From Deltaproteobacteria bacterium (GTDB lineage: Bacteria; Myxococcota_A; UBA9160; SZUA-336), in assembly GCA_029261925.1 (NCBI GenBank), contig JAJDAJ010000005.1:1-44422 (forward strand): a stretch of 44,422 nt of DNA, read 5' to 3'. The notes beneath the pieces are model-generated. The model had not been told where the DNA came from. It searched no databases and worked only from the letters and a program-made list of their open reading frames with translations. Shown one piece after another: positions 32,631 to 39,284 of this stretch (within the stretch, counting starts at the first letter, position 1; each line of letters begins with the position of its first letter). Position numbers and translations under genes: made by a program.

Positions 32631-32648
32631 CGACACGCGCCGGCGGTG

Positions 32649-33296
32649 TCAGATCCGCCGGAGCAGGAGCGGACCCAGGACGCCCCCGACCACGATGACC
32701 CCGAGCACCGGCGCGACATGGGCGATCAGGGCGTGGTCCGGCGCGTACATGCACGCGAGCTGCATCGCGACCGCCGGGATCGCGCCCGCGGCGGCACCGA
32801 CGATCGCACCCGCGAGCCAGCGCTGGAACGCGGCGAGAGGCCGCAGGAGCCAGAGTCCGAGCAGGGCCGGGGGCAGGGCGAGCAGGAACGTCTGGTAGTT
32901 GCAGTGCTCCCGCTTGCCGAGCATCGACGGCTCCGCCGCCGGGTGGAGCAGCGCGATCAGCAGGAGTGCCACCCAGAATCCGGCGGCCAGTGCGAAGAGC
33001 CTCACGCGGCGGGCAGCGGGAGCCGGCTGCGGTACGCCGAGCCGCAGCGCCGCGAGCGCGCCCGCGCCGGCGACGGCAGCCCCTGCCAGGATCTCGAACG
33101 CGAGCTGTGGAGCGTGGAGGAGCTGGACACCGACGCCGGGCCGCAGCGGTCCGGTCGCGAGGATCACACCCAGCACGAAGCTGGCCGAGAGCAGCACCCA
33201 CACGGTCAGGCGGGGAGCCACACGACCGGCCCCCGGTCCGACCGGACGTAGACCCTCCGCCAGCTCGCGGACCAGATCGGCGCGCGGACGGCTCAA
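32649..33296 (-). CDS. NrsF-type (DUF1109) membrane anti-sigma factor
   Basis: A 215-residue protein that begins at TTG 33296, whose bases overlap the stop of the sigma-factor gene (TTGA), with GGAAGGAGGG just upstream. The N-terminal RPRADLVRELAEGLRPV segment (about 3-20) is the short cytosolic sigma-binding part. Six hydrophobic segments follow, among them LTVWVLLSASFVLGVILA, LFALAAGFWVALLLIALL, FLLALPPALLGLWLL and APVLGVIVVGGVLGPLLL, with conserved-looking HCNYQ and MYAPDH loops. This is the organisation of NrsF/DUF1109 anti-sigma factors, which hold ECF sigma factors at the inner membrane until a stress signal. The one-base overlap implies tight translational coupling to the sigma factor. 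Confidence 0.85.
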   Translation of the reverse strand: MSRPRADLVRELAEGLRPVGPGAGRVAPRLTVWVLLSASFVLGVILATGPLRPGVGVQLLHAPQLAFEILAGAAVAGAGALAALRLGVPQPAPAARRVRLFALAAGFWVALLLIALLHPAAEPSMLGKREHCNYQTFLLALPPALLGLWLLRPLAAFQRWLAGAIVGAAAGAIPAVAMQLACMYAPDHALIAHVAPVLGVIVVGGVLGPLLLRRI

Positions 33297-33868
33297 CCCA
33301 TCCCTCCTTCCCGGGCCAGGCGATCCCGGAGCTCGCGCAGCGCACGGCGCACACGCGACCGCATGGCGGTGCGCGAGATCCCCACGCGCTCGGCGGCCTC
33401 GGCCACGGTCAGACCCGTGTACTTGGTCAGTGCGATGGCCTCGCGCTGCGGGGGCGCGAGGTTCGCGAGCAGCCGGGCGCCCTCGAGCGCCGCGCCCGGA
33501 TCGGCCGGATGCATGGGCCCGCCCTCCGGGTCCAGGCCGCGGCCCTCGCCGCGCCGCACCTGCCGGCGCCGCAGCTGGTCGATGGCCTTGTGCCGCACGA
33601 TCGTGAACAGCCAGGGCCGGAAGGCGCGCCGGGGATCGTAGCTCGCGCGGGCGCGATGCACGGCGAGCAGGCACTCCTGGACGCAGTCCTCCAGGAAGTC
33701 GACGGCCCCGAACCTCGACGCGAGGTAGGCCTCGACCGCGGCCCCGACCTCGAGCAGGAGCTGCTCGTAGGCAGAGCTGTCCCCGCCGTTCGCCGCAGCC
33801 ATCCACTGCGACCAGCGCTGCTCGTCCCGGTCTCGCTCACTCTGGGAAACGGACATCCGTTGGCGCAA
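33293..33868 (-). CDS. ECF-family RNA polymerase sigma factor
   Basis: A 191-residue sigma factor if begun at TTG 33868, where AGGGAG sits four to five bases upstream; an ATG at 33856 gives 187 residues. Sigma-70 region 2 spans about 57-105 (DFLEDCVQECLLAVHRARAS, RPWLFTIVRHKAIDQLRRR) and region 4 about 134-184 (LAPPQREAIALTKYTGLTVAE, then RVGISRTAMRSRVRRALREL with the helix-turn-helix). It is followed by and overlaps the NrsF-type anti-sigma gene, the standard pairing. A spondin-domain gene is divergent, and a possible ECF-type promoter (33880-33908) faces that gene, so it is a likely target. Confidence 0.92.
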   Translation of the reverse strand: MRQRMSVSQSERDRDEQRWSQWMAAANGGDSSAYEQLLLEVGAAVEAYLASRFGAVDFLEDCVQECLLAVHRARASYDPRRAFRPWLFTIVRHKAIDQLRRRQVRRGEGRGLDPEGGPMHPADPGAALEGARLLANLAPPQREAIALTKYTGLTVAEAAERVGISRTAMRSRVRRALRELRDRLAREGGMG

Positions 33869-33879
33869 ACCGCTCCCTG

Positions 33880-33908
33880 TTCAACCGATACGCACCCGCC
33901 GGCCGTAA
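33880..33908 (+). promoter_or_regulatory. Possible ECF-type promoter for the spondin-domain gene
   Basis: TTCAACC (33880-33886), 16 bases, then CCGTAA (33903-33908) resembles the AAC/CGTA pattern of ECF promoters. It lies in the divergent gap beside the sigma-factor gene and points toward the gene at 34011. Confidence 0.35.
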
Positions 33909-34010
33909 GGTCGCACACCGCGATGCACCGGCGCGGACGGCGGCCCGCGACCTTCCGGGCCGTGCGTGCGTAGTGGTCCGTGGACCCGCTCACCCAGCAG
34001 GAGGAACCCC

Positions 34011-34835
34011 GTGATCTCGCCATCCATTCGCCATGCCAGCAGCGCTCTGTGTGCAGCCCTGATGTTCGCCTCGTGGCCAGCCGCGGCGGAGCCACTGTCG
34101 ATCCGCGCCACCCTGGAGAACCTGTCTCCGGACGGGGGCGTGTACCTGACGCCCCTGTGGCTCGGCTTTCATGACGGGAGCTTCGACAGCCACGATGCCG
34201 GAGCTCCGGCCAGCGCCGAGCTCGAGCGCCTGGCCGAGGACGGGAACGTCGGGCCGCTGTCCGCGGCCTTCAGTAGCGGAGGGTCGGGCCGCACGGATGG
34301 CGTCCTGGGTGCGGGTCCGATCGGCCCGGGTGGCAGCGCCAGTGCGCTCTTCAGCATCGATCCAGCGGGGCCGGGTCGCTACGCGTCCTACGCCGCCATG
34401 GTCCTGCCCAGCAACGACTACTTCGTCGCGAACGGGAACCCCCTCGCGCTGGACCTGTCCGGCCTCACGGCCAAGGGGTCGTTCATCGAGTTCGCACTCG
34501 GTGCCGTCCACGACGCGGGAACCGAGGTCAACGACTTCGCCACCAGCGCCGGAAACGGCCTCTTTGCGGGCCTCGGCAGCGGTCAGGGCGGCCCCGATCA
34601 GGGGGCTGCCGAGGGCGGCGTGATCCTGGCCGTGCTCGACCCCTTCGCCGGCTTCGCCGGCGCGCCCGCCGGTATCGACCTCGGCGCCCTCGACTTCAGC
34701 AACAAGGGTCTGTACCCGGACGGCGTCGCGCGGCTGCGCTTCGAGGCGGTTCCCGAGGCGTCCGCGTCGCTGCTGCTCGCGCTCGCGATCGGCGGCGTGT
34801 TCGCTGCGCGGCGCCGCGGCGCCGCGGCCGGCTGA
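34011..34835 (+). CDS. Secreted spondin-domain protein with PEP-CTERM-like C-terminus
   Basis: The GTG at 34011 follows a strong AGGAGGAA and gives 274 residues. A signal peptide (VISPSIRHASSALCAALMFASWPAAA) leads to a spondin N-type domain of about 190 residues, shown by IRATLENLSPDGGVYLTPLW, LGFHDGSFDSHDAGAPAS, ELERLAEDGNVGPL, YAAMVLPSNDYFVANGNPLAL and ALGAVHDAGTEVNDF. The C-terminus is VPEASASLLLALAIGGVFAARRRG: a VPE motif, a hydrophobic helix and an Arg cluster, as in PEP-CTERM sorting signals, but with Ala in place of the second Pro. The protein is therefore probably surface-delivered. It is divergent from, and perhaps controlled by, the ECF/NrsF pair. Function of bacterial spondin domains is poorly known. 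Confidence 0.85.
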   Translation: MISPSIRHASSALCAALMFASWPAAAEPLSIRATLENLSPDGGVYLTPLWLGFHDGSFDSHDAGAPASAELERLAEDGNVGPLSAAFSSGGSGRTDGVLGAGPIGPGGSASALFSIDPAGPGRYASYAAMVLPSNDYFVANGNPLALDLSGLTAKGSFIEFALGAVHDAGTEVNDFATSAGNGLFAGLGSGQGGPDQGAAEGGVILAVLDPFAGFAGAPAGIDLGALDFSNKGLYPDGVARLRFEAVPEASASLLLALAIGGVFAARRRGAAAG

Positions 34836-34850
34836 GATTCCGCCCGACTC

Positions 34851-35228
34851 TCAGACGAGGCCCAGATCGATGACCGTCTTCTGATCGTAGTAGTCACGCC
34901 AGAGCACGACCTCGCCGTCGACGACCCGGCTCGTGTTCATCACCGGCAGGGGGAGCCGACGATCCCCGACGACGTGGGTGTCGAGGCGCTCGCTCAGCAC
35001 CCACTCACCGTCGCTCACGATGTGGAGCAGCTCGATCTCGACCCAGAGATGCTCGAAGACCTCGCCGAGCCACGCGCGGAGGGCCTCGCGCCCGTGGTAC
35101 GGCGCCTGCATCGGAACGTTGTCGTACACGCCGTCCTTGGCGAAGAGCTCGACCATCGCGCCTGAATCGCGCGACGCCCAGAGCTCGCAGACACGGCGGA
35201 CCACGGCTTCTTCGGAAGAACCCATCAT
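34851..35228 (-). CDS. Limonene-1,2-epoxide hydrolase-like protein (NTF2 fold)
   Basis: A 125-residue protein (ATG at 35228; a second ATG directly follows). The fold features are VVRRVCELWASRDSGAMVELFAKDGVYDNVP and YHGREALRAWLGEVF. The limonene epoxide hydrolase active site is Asp-Arg-Asp; here ERLDTH supplies Arg81 and Asp83 and VLWRDYYD supplies Asp112 or Asp115 at about the right spacing. Length is slightly shorter than the Rhodococcus enzyme. If active it hydrolyses an epoxide with a mechanism different from the alpha/beta-hydrolase at 628-1788. It converges on the spondin gene (15-base gap) and is divergent from the DapB-like gene. SnoaL-type relatives with no epoxide activity are an alternative. 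Confidence 0.8.
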   Translation of the reverse strand: MMGSSEEAVVRRVCELWASRDSGAMVELFAKDGVYDNVPMQAPYHGREALRAWLGEVFEHLWVEIELLHIVSDGEWVLSERLDTHVVGDRRLPLPVMNTSRVVDGEVVLWRDYYDQKTVIDLGLV

Positions 35229-35360
35229 GTGACTCCCGGGCAGCTGCCCGCAGTGCAGGATCGAACATATCACGCGCCTCGCTGCGCTGGACAGGCATCG
35301 GGCACCGGCACGGCTTCTCGGGTAGCCTGACCGTCCCTGCAGCCTCTGAAAGGGAGCGAC

Positions 35361-36401
35361 ATGACCGATCAGACGGCGCACCGCGTGGTGCAGTGGGCGA
35401 CCGGCAACGTCGGCTCGCGGGCCCTGCGCCGGACGATCGATCATCCCGGGCTCGAGCTCGTGGGCGTGTACGTGCACAGCGCGGAGAAGGTGGGGCGCGA
35501 CGCCGGCGAGCTCTGCGGCATCGGTCCCGTCGGCATCGCCGCCACCGGCGACCTCGAGGAGATCATCGCCCTGCGGCCCGATTGCGTGCTCTACATGCCG
35601 CACGAGTGCAGCTTCGACGAGGTCTGCCGGCTGCTGGAGTCCGGAGCCAACATCGTCACGACGCGCGGCGAGTTCCACAATCCGGCCAGCATGGATCCCG
35701 CGCTGCGAGAGCGCGTGGAGGCGGCGTGCCGGCGCGGCAACGCCTCGATCCACAGCACCGGCAGCAGCCCGGGCTTCGCCACCGAGGCACTGCCCCTGGT
35801 CCTCACCTCGATCCAGCGTCGGCTGGACCACCTGCACATCAGCGAGTTCGCGGACGTCTCCAGCCGCAACTCACCGGCGATGATCTTCGACGTCATGGGC
35901 TTCGGTCGCCCGCCGGCAGCGCCCATCGAGGGGCGCCTGGAGCATCTGCGCGAGAGCTTCAGCCCCTCGCTGCGGCTGGTCGCCGACGCGCTCTCGCTCC
36001 CGCTCGACGGCTTCGAGGTGAGCGGCGAGGTCGCACGGGCCCGCAAGGACACGGAGATCGCGGCCGGCATGATCCCGGCCGGCAGCCTGGCGGCGCAGCG
36101 AACCACCGTCTCCGGCATGCGCGACGGCAAGGCGCTGATCAGCTTCACCGCGACCTGGTACTGCGTCACCGACATCGACGCGGACTGGGATCTTCGCGCG
36201 AGCGGCTGGCATCTCGCGGTCGATGGAGACGCACCGCTCGACGTCTCCATCGGATTCCCGGTGACGCCCGAGGACTATCCCGCGATGACGCCGGGCCTGA
36301 CCGCACATCGCCCCGTCAACGCCGTGCCCTACATCTGCAGGGCCGCGCCGGGCATCCAGACGACGGTCGATCTCCCGCAGATCATCGCCAGGCTCGGATG
36401 A
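35361..36401 (+). CDS. DapB-like NAD(P)-dependent dehydrogenase (dihydrodipicolinate reductase-type fold)
   Basis: A 346-residue protein with an N-terminal Rossmann domain, VVQWATGNVGSRALRRTIDHPGLELVGVYVHSAEKVGRDAGEL, and the strand DCVLYMPHECSFDEVCRLLESGANIVTTRGEFHNP. The C-terminal part holds IHSTGSSPGFATEALPLVLTSIQRRL and PVNAVPYICRAAPGIQTTVDLP. This form is often annotated as a dihydrodipicolinate reductase, but it lacks the DapB core motifs and resembles 2,4-diaminopentanoate dehydrogenase-like proteins common in mycobacteria and lipid degraders. GGGAG lies before the ATG. True lysine biosynthesis is unlikely. Substrate is unknown. Confidence 0.85.
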   Translation: MTDQTAHRVVQWATGNVGSRALRRTIDHPGLELVGVYVHSAEKVGRDAGELCGIGPVGIAATGDLEEIIALRPDCVLYMPHECSFDEVCRLLESGANIVTTRGEFHNPASMDPALRERVEAACRRGNASIHSTGSSPGFATEALPLVLTSIQRRLDHLHISEFADVSSRNSPAMIFDVMGFGRPPAAPIEGRLEHLRESFSPSLRLVADALSLPLDGFEVSGEVARARKDTEIAAGMIPAGSLAAQRTTVSGMRDGKALISFTATWYCVTDIDADWDLRASGWHLAVDGDAPLDVSIGFPVTPEDYPAMTPGLTAHRPVNAVPYICRAAPGIQTTVDLPQIIARLG

Positions 36402-36446
36402 TGGCGCGGCCGGAGATCACGGATGGATCGACCCGACGGCCGGGGG

Positions 36447-36721
36447 TCACGCCTCGCACCGGCGCACGGTGGTCGGATCATCGGGGCCCGGCATGCCCGG
36501 GGACGGCCCGTACTCGCGACACGCGTAGTAGGGCTCCGAGAAGTCCGGCGGGCCGTAGTAGTAGAGTCGGCGGACCCACGGAAGGTCCCGCCGGCGATCG
36601 TCCACACGGCATCCCCCGCGAAGCACGCGGTGAACGACTCCGTGTCCTTTCGCCAGAGGGCATCGGAGTAGCGCGCATAGAGCCGCCAGACCCCGATCTC
36701 GATCGCCGCCACGTCCGTCAT
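36447..36721 (-). pseudogene. Broken SnoaL-like gene fused out of frame to an unrelated tail
   Basis: From ATG 36721 (GGAGACGGAG upstream) the minus strand encodes MTDVAAIEIGVWRLYARYSD, ALWRKDTESFTACFAGDAVW and TIAGGTFRG, a normal NTF2-fold start. Around 36570 that frame becomes meaningless, while the next frame reads RRLYYYGPPDFSEPYYACRE, YGPSPGMPGPDDPTTVRRC and a stop at 36447, which looks like genuine protein but not like the missing SnoaL half. The best reading is a deletion joining two genes with a frameshift. It overlaps no other gene and is convergent with the DapB-like gene. Confidence 0.55.
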
Positions 36722-36809
36722 CCGCTCCGTCTCCTCACTGCTCGCCCTGCGCGGCTCAGGCGAGCATCTCTATCACGCCGATCGCGGCCTGTATGCCCGG
36801 ACGGCTCGA

Positions 36810-36838
36810 TTGACCGGGTCGTCGGCCCGTGATACCTG
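36810..36838 (+). promoter_or_regulatory. Possible promoter for the SnoaL-like gene at 36891
   Basis: TTGACC (36810-36815), 17 bases, then TACCTG (36833-36838) gives a fair -35 and weak -10, with a leader of about 45 bases. Confidence 0.4.
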
Positions 36839-36890
36839 TGCGCCCGTTGCCTCGCTGCTCACGCACACGCTGCGGTCCGGGACGGGACGC

Positions 36891-37358
36891 ATGACGGATC
36901 TCCACCATGCCGTGTCCGACGAGCTCGCGATTCGCGATCTCGTGAACCGCTACTCGGATGCCGCGTCGCGCCGCGACCCCGCCGCGATCGCCGAGACCTT
37001 CATCGCCGACGGAGAGTGGGTGTATCCGGCGCTCGGCCAGCCCCGGGGACACGACGAGCTCCGCGCCCTGTTCGGCCGGCTGCTGGAGGGCTGGAACGCG
37101 TTCATCCAGTCGCTGCTCTCGGGGCGCGTCGCGCTCGACGCCTCCGACGCCGACCGCGCGAGGGGCCGCTGGTACATCTCGGAGCTCGGGCAGCAGTCGG
37201 ACGGCACCGACTTCCACGCAACGGGCGTCTACCACGACGAGTACGTGCGCGACGCGGGCGTGTGGCGGTTCGCCCGCCGCCGCTTCGACCCGCTGCTCCT
37301 GCGCGTGGGCGACGCGACCACGGTCTCGCCGTTTCCGACGGACGTACCCGAGCTCTAG
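36891..37358 (+). CDS. SnoaL-like / NTF2-fold protein
   Basis: A 155-residue protein from ATG 36891. Family features are ELAIRDLVNRYSDAASRRDPAAIAETFIADGEWVYPALG, GHDELRALFGRLLEGWNAFIQS, ARGRWYISELGQQSDGTDFHATGVYHDEYVRDAGVWRFARRRFDPLL. The form, with GVYHDEYVR and WRFARR, is common in actinobacterial and proteobacterial degradation clusters where it is annotated as nuclear transport factor 2 family. It may be an isomerase, hydrolase or binding protein. The start has only a weak ribosome site. An in-frame ATG at 36810 would extend the protein over the promoter-like sequence and is less likely. A strong terminator hairpin follows at 37513. Confidence 0.82.
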   Translation: MTDLHHAVSDELAIRDLVNRYSDAASRRDPAAIAETFIADGEWVYPALGQPRGHDELRALFGRLLEGWNAFIQSLLSGRVALDASDADRARGRWYISELGQQSDGTDFHATGVYHDEYVRDAGVWRFARRRFDPLLLRVGDATTVSPFPTDVPEL

Positions 37359-37512
37359 CCCGGGGAGGCCCGTCGCACGGCGGCGCGGACCGGGGGTGGT
37401 GCGCTCCGCCCGGGGCGCCGGGGGCCTGACGACCCGCGGATCGGCGCACGGACCCGCCGCTGCGTCACCCCGCCACTCATCCGCAGATGGCGGCCGCACC
37501 GGGACCGGCGAG

Positions 37513-37549
37513 GAAAGCCCCCGGAACCTGGGAGGTCCCGGGGGCTTTC
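37513..37549. terminator. Bidirectional terminator hairpin
   Basis: A 17-base stem (GAAAGCCCCCGGAACCT against AGGTCCCGGGGGCTTTC, one mismatch) closes on a GGG loop, flanked by A-rich and T-rich ends (GAAAG and CTTTC). It lies between the convergent SnoaL-like gene and the secreted-protein gene and should stop both. Confidence 0.8.
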
Positions 37550-37598
37550 GTGGTCGCAGCCACAGACTCCGAGCCCGTGGCCTTCGCGCTGGCGGGGG

Positions 37599-38513
37599 CT
37601 AGTCGTCGCAGCTCGTCGCGTGCAGCTGGAAGTTGCCACCCGTGATGGTCACCGGGTCGATGGTCTCCGGGTCGTCGTCGAGGTCGACCAGCAGGACGAC
37701 ATTCCCGTCTCCATCCATCACCCGGATGAAGTACCGGTCGATGTCCGCACCCGCCTGCCCGTGCTCGTTTCCGGGCTCGTTGCGATCCTCGGCGCGGGCG
37801 AAGAAGGTCACACCGACTCGATCACCACCGCGAACGGCGAGCGACCCGTTGCCCGAGAACTCGATGAAGTTGAACGGGGTCACCGGAGACTCGGAGCCGG
37901 GCTCGATCCCGGGCACGTTGCCGCAGCGGACGGCATCGATGTTCTGGCCCAGCAGGTGGAGGCCGAGGACATGAGCGACGTGGTTCCAGTTTCCACCGTT
38001 GCCGGGATCGGGAGAGCAGCTGGGGAAGACGTTGCCACCGATGCTGTGATCGGGCTGGCCGCGCCCATCGGCGTCGAACTTGACTCCGCCGCCCGTGAAC
38101 CAGCAGGCACCGAGATCGACCTCGCGGCACGCATCACTGTCGACCAGCCAGTCCTTGACGAACTCGATCCCCTCGGCCGTATCGAAGACGTGATCTCCCT
38201 CCGCCGGGACGATGATCGTCGCGTCGGCCGGCAGGGTTGCCGGGTCGAGCGTGAGCTGCGTCACCTGCGGGTTGTTCGGGAGGTTGAAGAAGTAGGAGCC
38301 GTCGCTCTCCGTGTTGGTCGTGCCGATCGGGTCACCCTCGAACACGTCGATATTGATGCCCACGCCTTGCAGCGGCACGTCGGTCCCGACGTCGATCTGA
38401 CCATCGCTGTCCGCGTCGCACAGGACCGTGCCCCTCAGAACCTTTGCGTGGCCGGGCGCCGCTGACAGCGCGACCAGTCCCACGACCGCCATACCAAGAG
38501 CTAGAAGTCTCAT
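37599..38513 (-). CDS. Secreted protein with SdrD-B-like and post-COAP-like domains
   Basis: Starting at ATG 38513, with CGAGGAG about eight bases upstream, the product has 304 residues; an ATG three codons earlier is too close to that site. The signal peptide is MRLLALGMAVVGLVALSAAPGHA. Residues 25-130 resemble a Cna-B/SdrD-B fold (GTVLCDADSDGQIDVGTDVPLQGVGINIDVFEG, DGSYFFNLPNNPQVTQLTLDP). Residues 140-300 resemble the post-COAP domain (ACWFTGGGVKFDADGRGQPDHSIGGNVFPSCSP, FIEFSGNGSLAVRGGDRVGVTFFARAEDRNEPG, VTITGGNFQLHATSCDD). Such proteins are extracellular; the activity is unknown. It ends before the terminator at 37513-37549. Confidence 0.8.
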   Translation of the reverse strand: MRLLALGMAVVGLVALSAAPGHAKVLRGTVLCDADSDGQIDVGTDVPLQGVGINIDVFEGDPIGTTNTESDGSYFFNLPNNPQVTQLTLDPATLPADATIIVPAEGDHVFDTAEGIEFVKDWLVDSDACREVDLGACWFTGGGVKFDADGRGQPDHSIGGNVFPSCSPDPGNGGNWNHVAHVLGLHLLGQNIDAVRCGNVPGIEPGSESPVTPFNFIEFSGNGSLAVRGGDRVGVTFFARAEDRNEPGNEHGQAGADIDRYFIRVMDGDGNVVLLVDLDDDPETIDPVTITGGNFQLHATSCDD

Positions 38514-38776
38514 GAGCTGCATCTCCTCGAGTCGTATCAGGGCTCGCCCTGCGCGAGCAGCGCGATCCTACCCGATGGCCGTGGCTCCAGGGAAAAAAGC
38601 TGAGCCCCGGGCGACGTGGGACCGGCTCGATTCTCTCGAGCTGCATGCATCCTGCAGGCTCGCTTCGGTCTCCTGATCGACGGGAGCCAGGGCGGCCCGG
38701 CACGAGGTCATGCCGGTTCGCGTCGGCGCGACCCGCCCTCGGGCAGTGAGATGGCCAAGGCGGCAGAACTCCAGGA

Positions 38777-38809
38777 AGTTACCCCCCGTTCTTGCCAGGG
38801 GAAGTAACT
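38777..38809. repeat. Imperfect inverted repeat in the 336-bp gap 38514-38849
   Basis: AGTTAC and GTAACT, with CCCC and GGGG inside, form an imperfect hairpin around CGTTCTTGCCA. It lies 41 bases past the stop of the CMD-family gene and may be its terminator, or an operator in front of the secreted-protein gene (start 38513). Nothing else is recognisable in this gap. Confidence 0.35.
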
Positions 38810-38849
38810 CCCAGCTCGTGCGACGGATCGCGAGGGGTGGCGCCCGGCC

Positions 38850-39209
38850 TCAGCGCGAGCCGGCCCCGTCCTGGTCGTCGAAGGTCTCGCGCGCGATGCG
38901 CATGCCCTCGACCGCCACCGGAAAGCCACCGTAGATCGCCATGTGCATGATGATCTCGCAGATCTCGGCCCGGCTGACGCCGTTCTCCAGGCCGCGCTCC
39001 ACGTGCAGGCGTAGCTCGTTGGGGCGGTAGAGCGCGGTGAGCGCGGCGATCGTGATCAGGCTCCGGTCGCGCTGGGACAGACCCGGCCGCCCCCACACCC
39101 CGTCGGGGAGCACCGCGTCCATCAGGAACTCGGTCCAGTCCTCGCGAATCTCCTCGGGCACCGGCAGCCGCTCCCGCAGCTTGCGTGCCACGCTGGCTCG
39201 ATCTTCCAT
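38850..39209 (-). CDS. Carboxymuconolactone decarboxylase (CMD) family protein
   Basis: A 119-residue protein of the gamma-CMD type. The core is VWGRPGLSQRDRSLITIAALTALYRPNELRLHVERGLENGVSRAEICEIIMHMAIYGGFPVAVEGMRIARE, the standard CMD helical repeat with His in LRLHVERG and in IIMHMAIYGG. The CxxC pair of the AhpD peroxidase branch is absent, so decarboxylase or lactonase-like chemistry is more likely than peroxidase. The ATG at 39209 is preceded by AGAGGTGG; a palindromic operator-like site (39226-39241) is 17-32 bases upstream. The gene follows the third hot-dog dehydratase gene on the same strand with 75 bases between. Confidence 0.88.
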   Translation of the reverse strand: MEDRASVARKLRERLPVPEEIREDWTEFLMDAVLPDGVWGRPGLSQRDRSLITIAALTALYRPNELRLHVERGLENGVSRAEICEIIMHMAIYGGFPVAVEGMRIARETFDDQDGAGSR

Positions 39210-39225
39210 GGTCGGGTCCACCTCT

Positions 39226-39241
39226 GTTTGAAGGTTCAAAC
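39226..39241. promoter_or_regulatory. Operator-like palindrome before the CMD-family gene
   Basis: GTTTGAA-GG-TTCAAAC is a perfect inverted repeat with 7-base arms and a 2-base spacer, in a 75-bp gap between the hot-dog dehydratase stop and the CMD start. Its form and size suit a TetR- or MarR-type repressor site. No such regulator gene is in the window. Confidence 0.5.
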
Positions 39242-39284
39242 GATCGGGAACAGCGGCGCGGGTCAGCCGCTCCGGCCCCGCGGA

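Noticed and set aside
35319..35334. A third copy of the GGTAACC-type element (GGTAGCCTGACC)
   Set aside because: Only part of one unit matches, without the 22-bp repeat or the GGATCAAGAA end.
36756..36795. A possible C-terminal gene fragment on the minus strand (GIQAAIGVIEMLA then stop)
   Set aside because: Thirteen residues are too few to call, and the frame upstream is antisense of the SnoaL-like gene.
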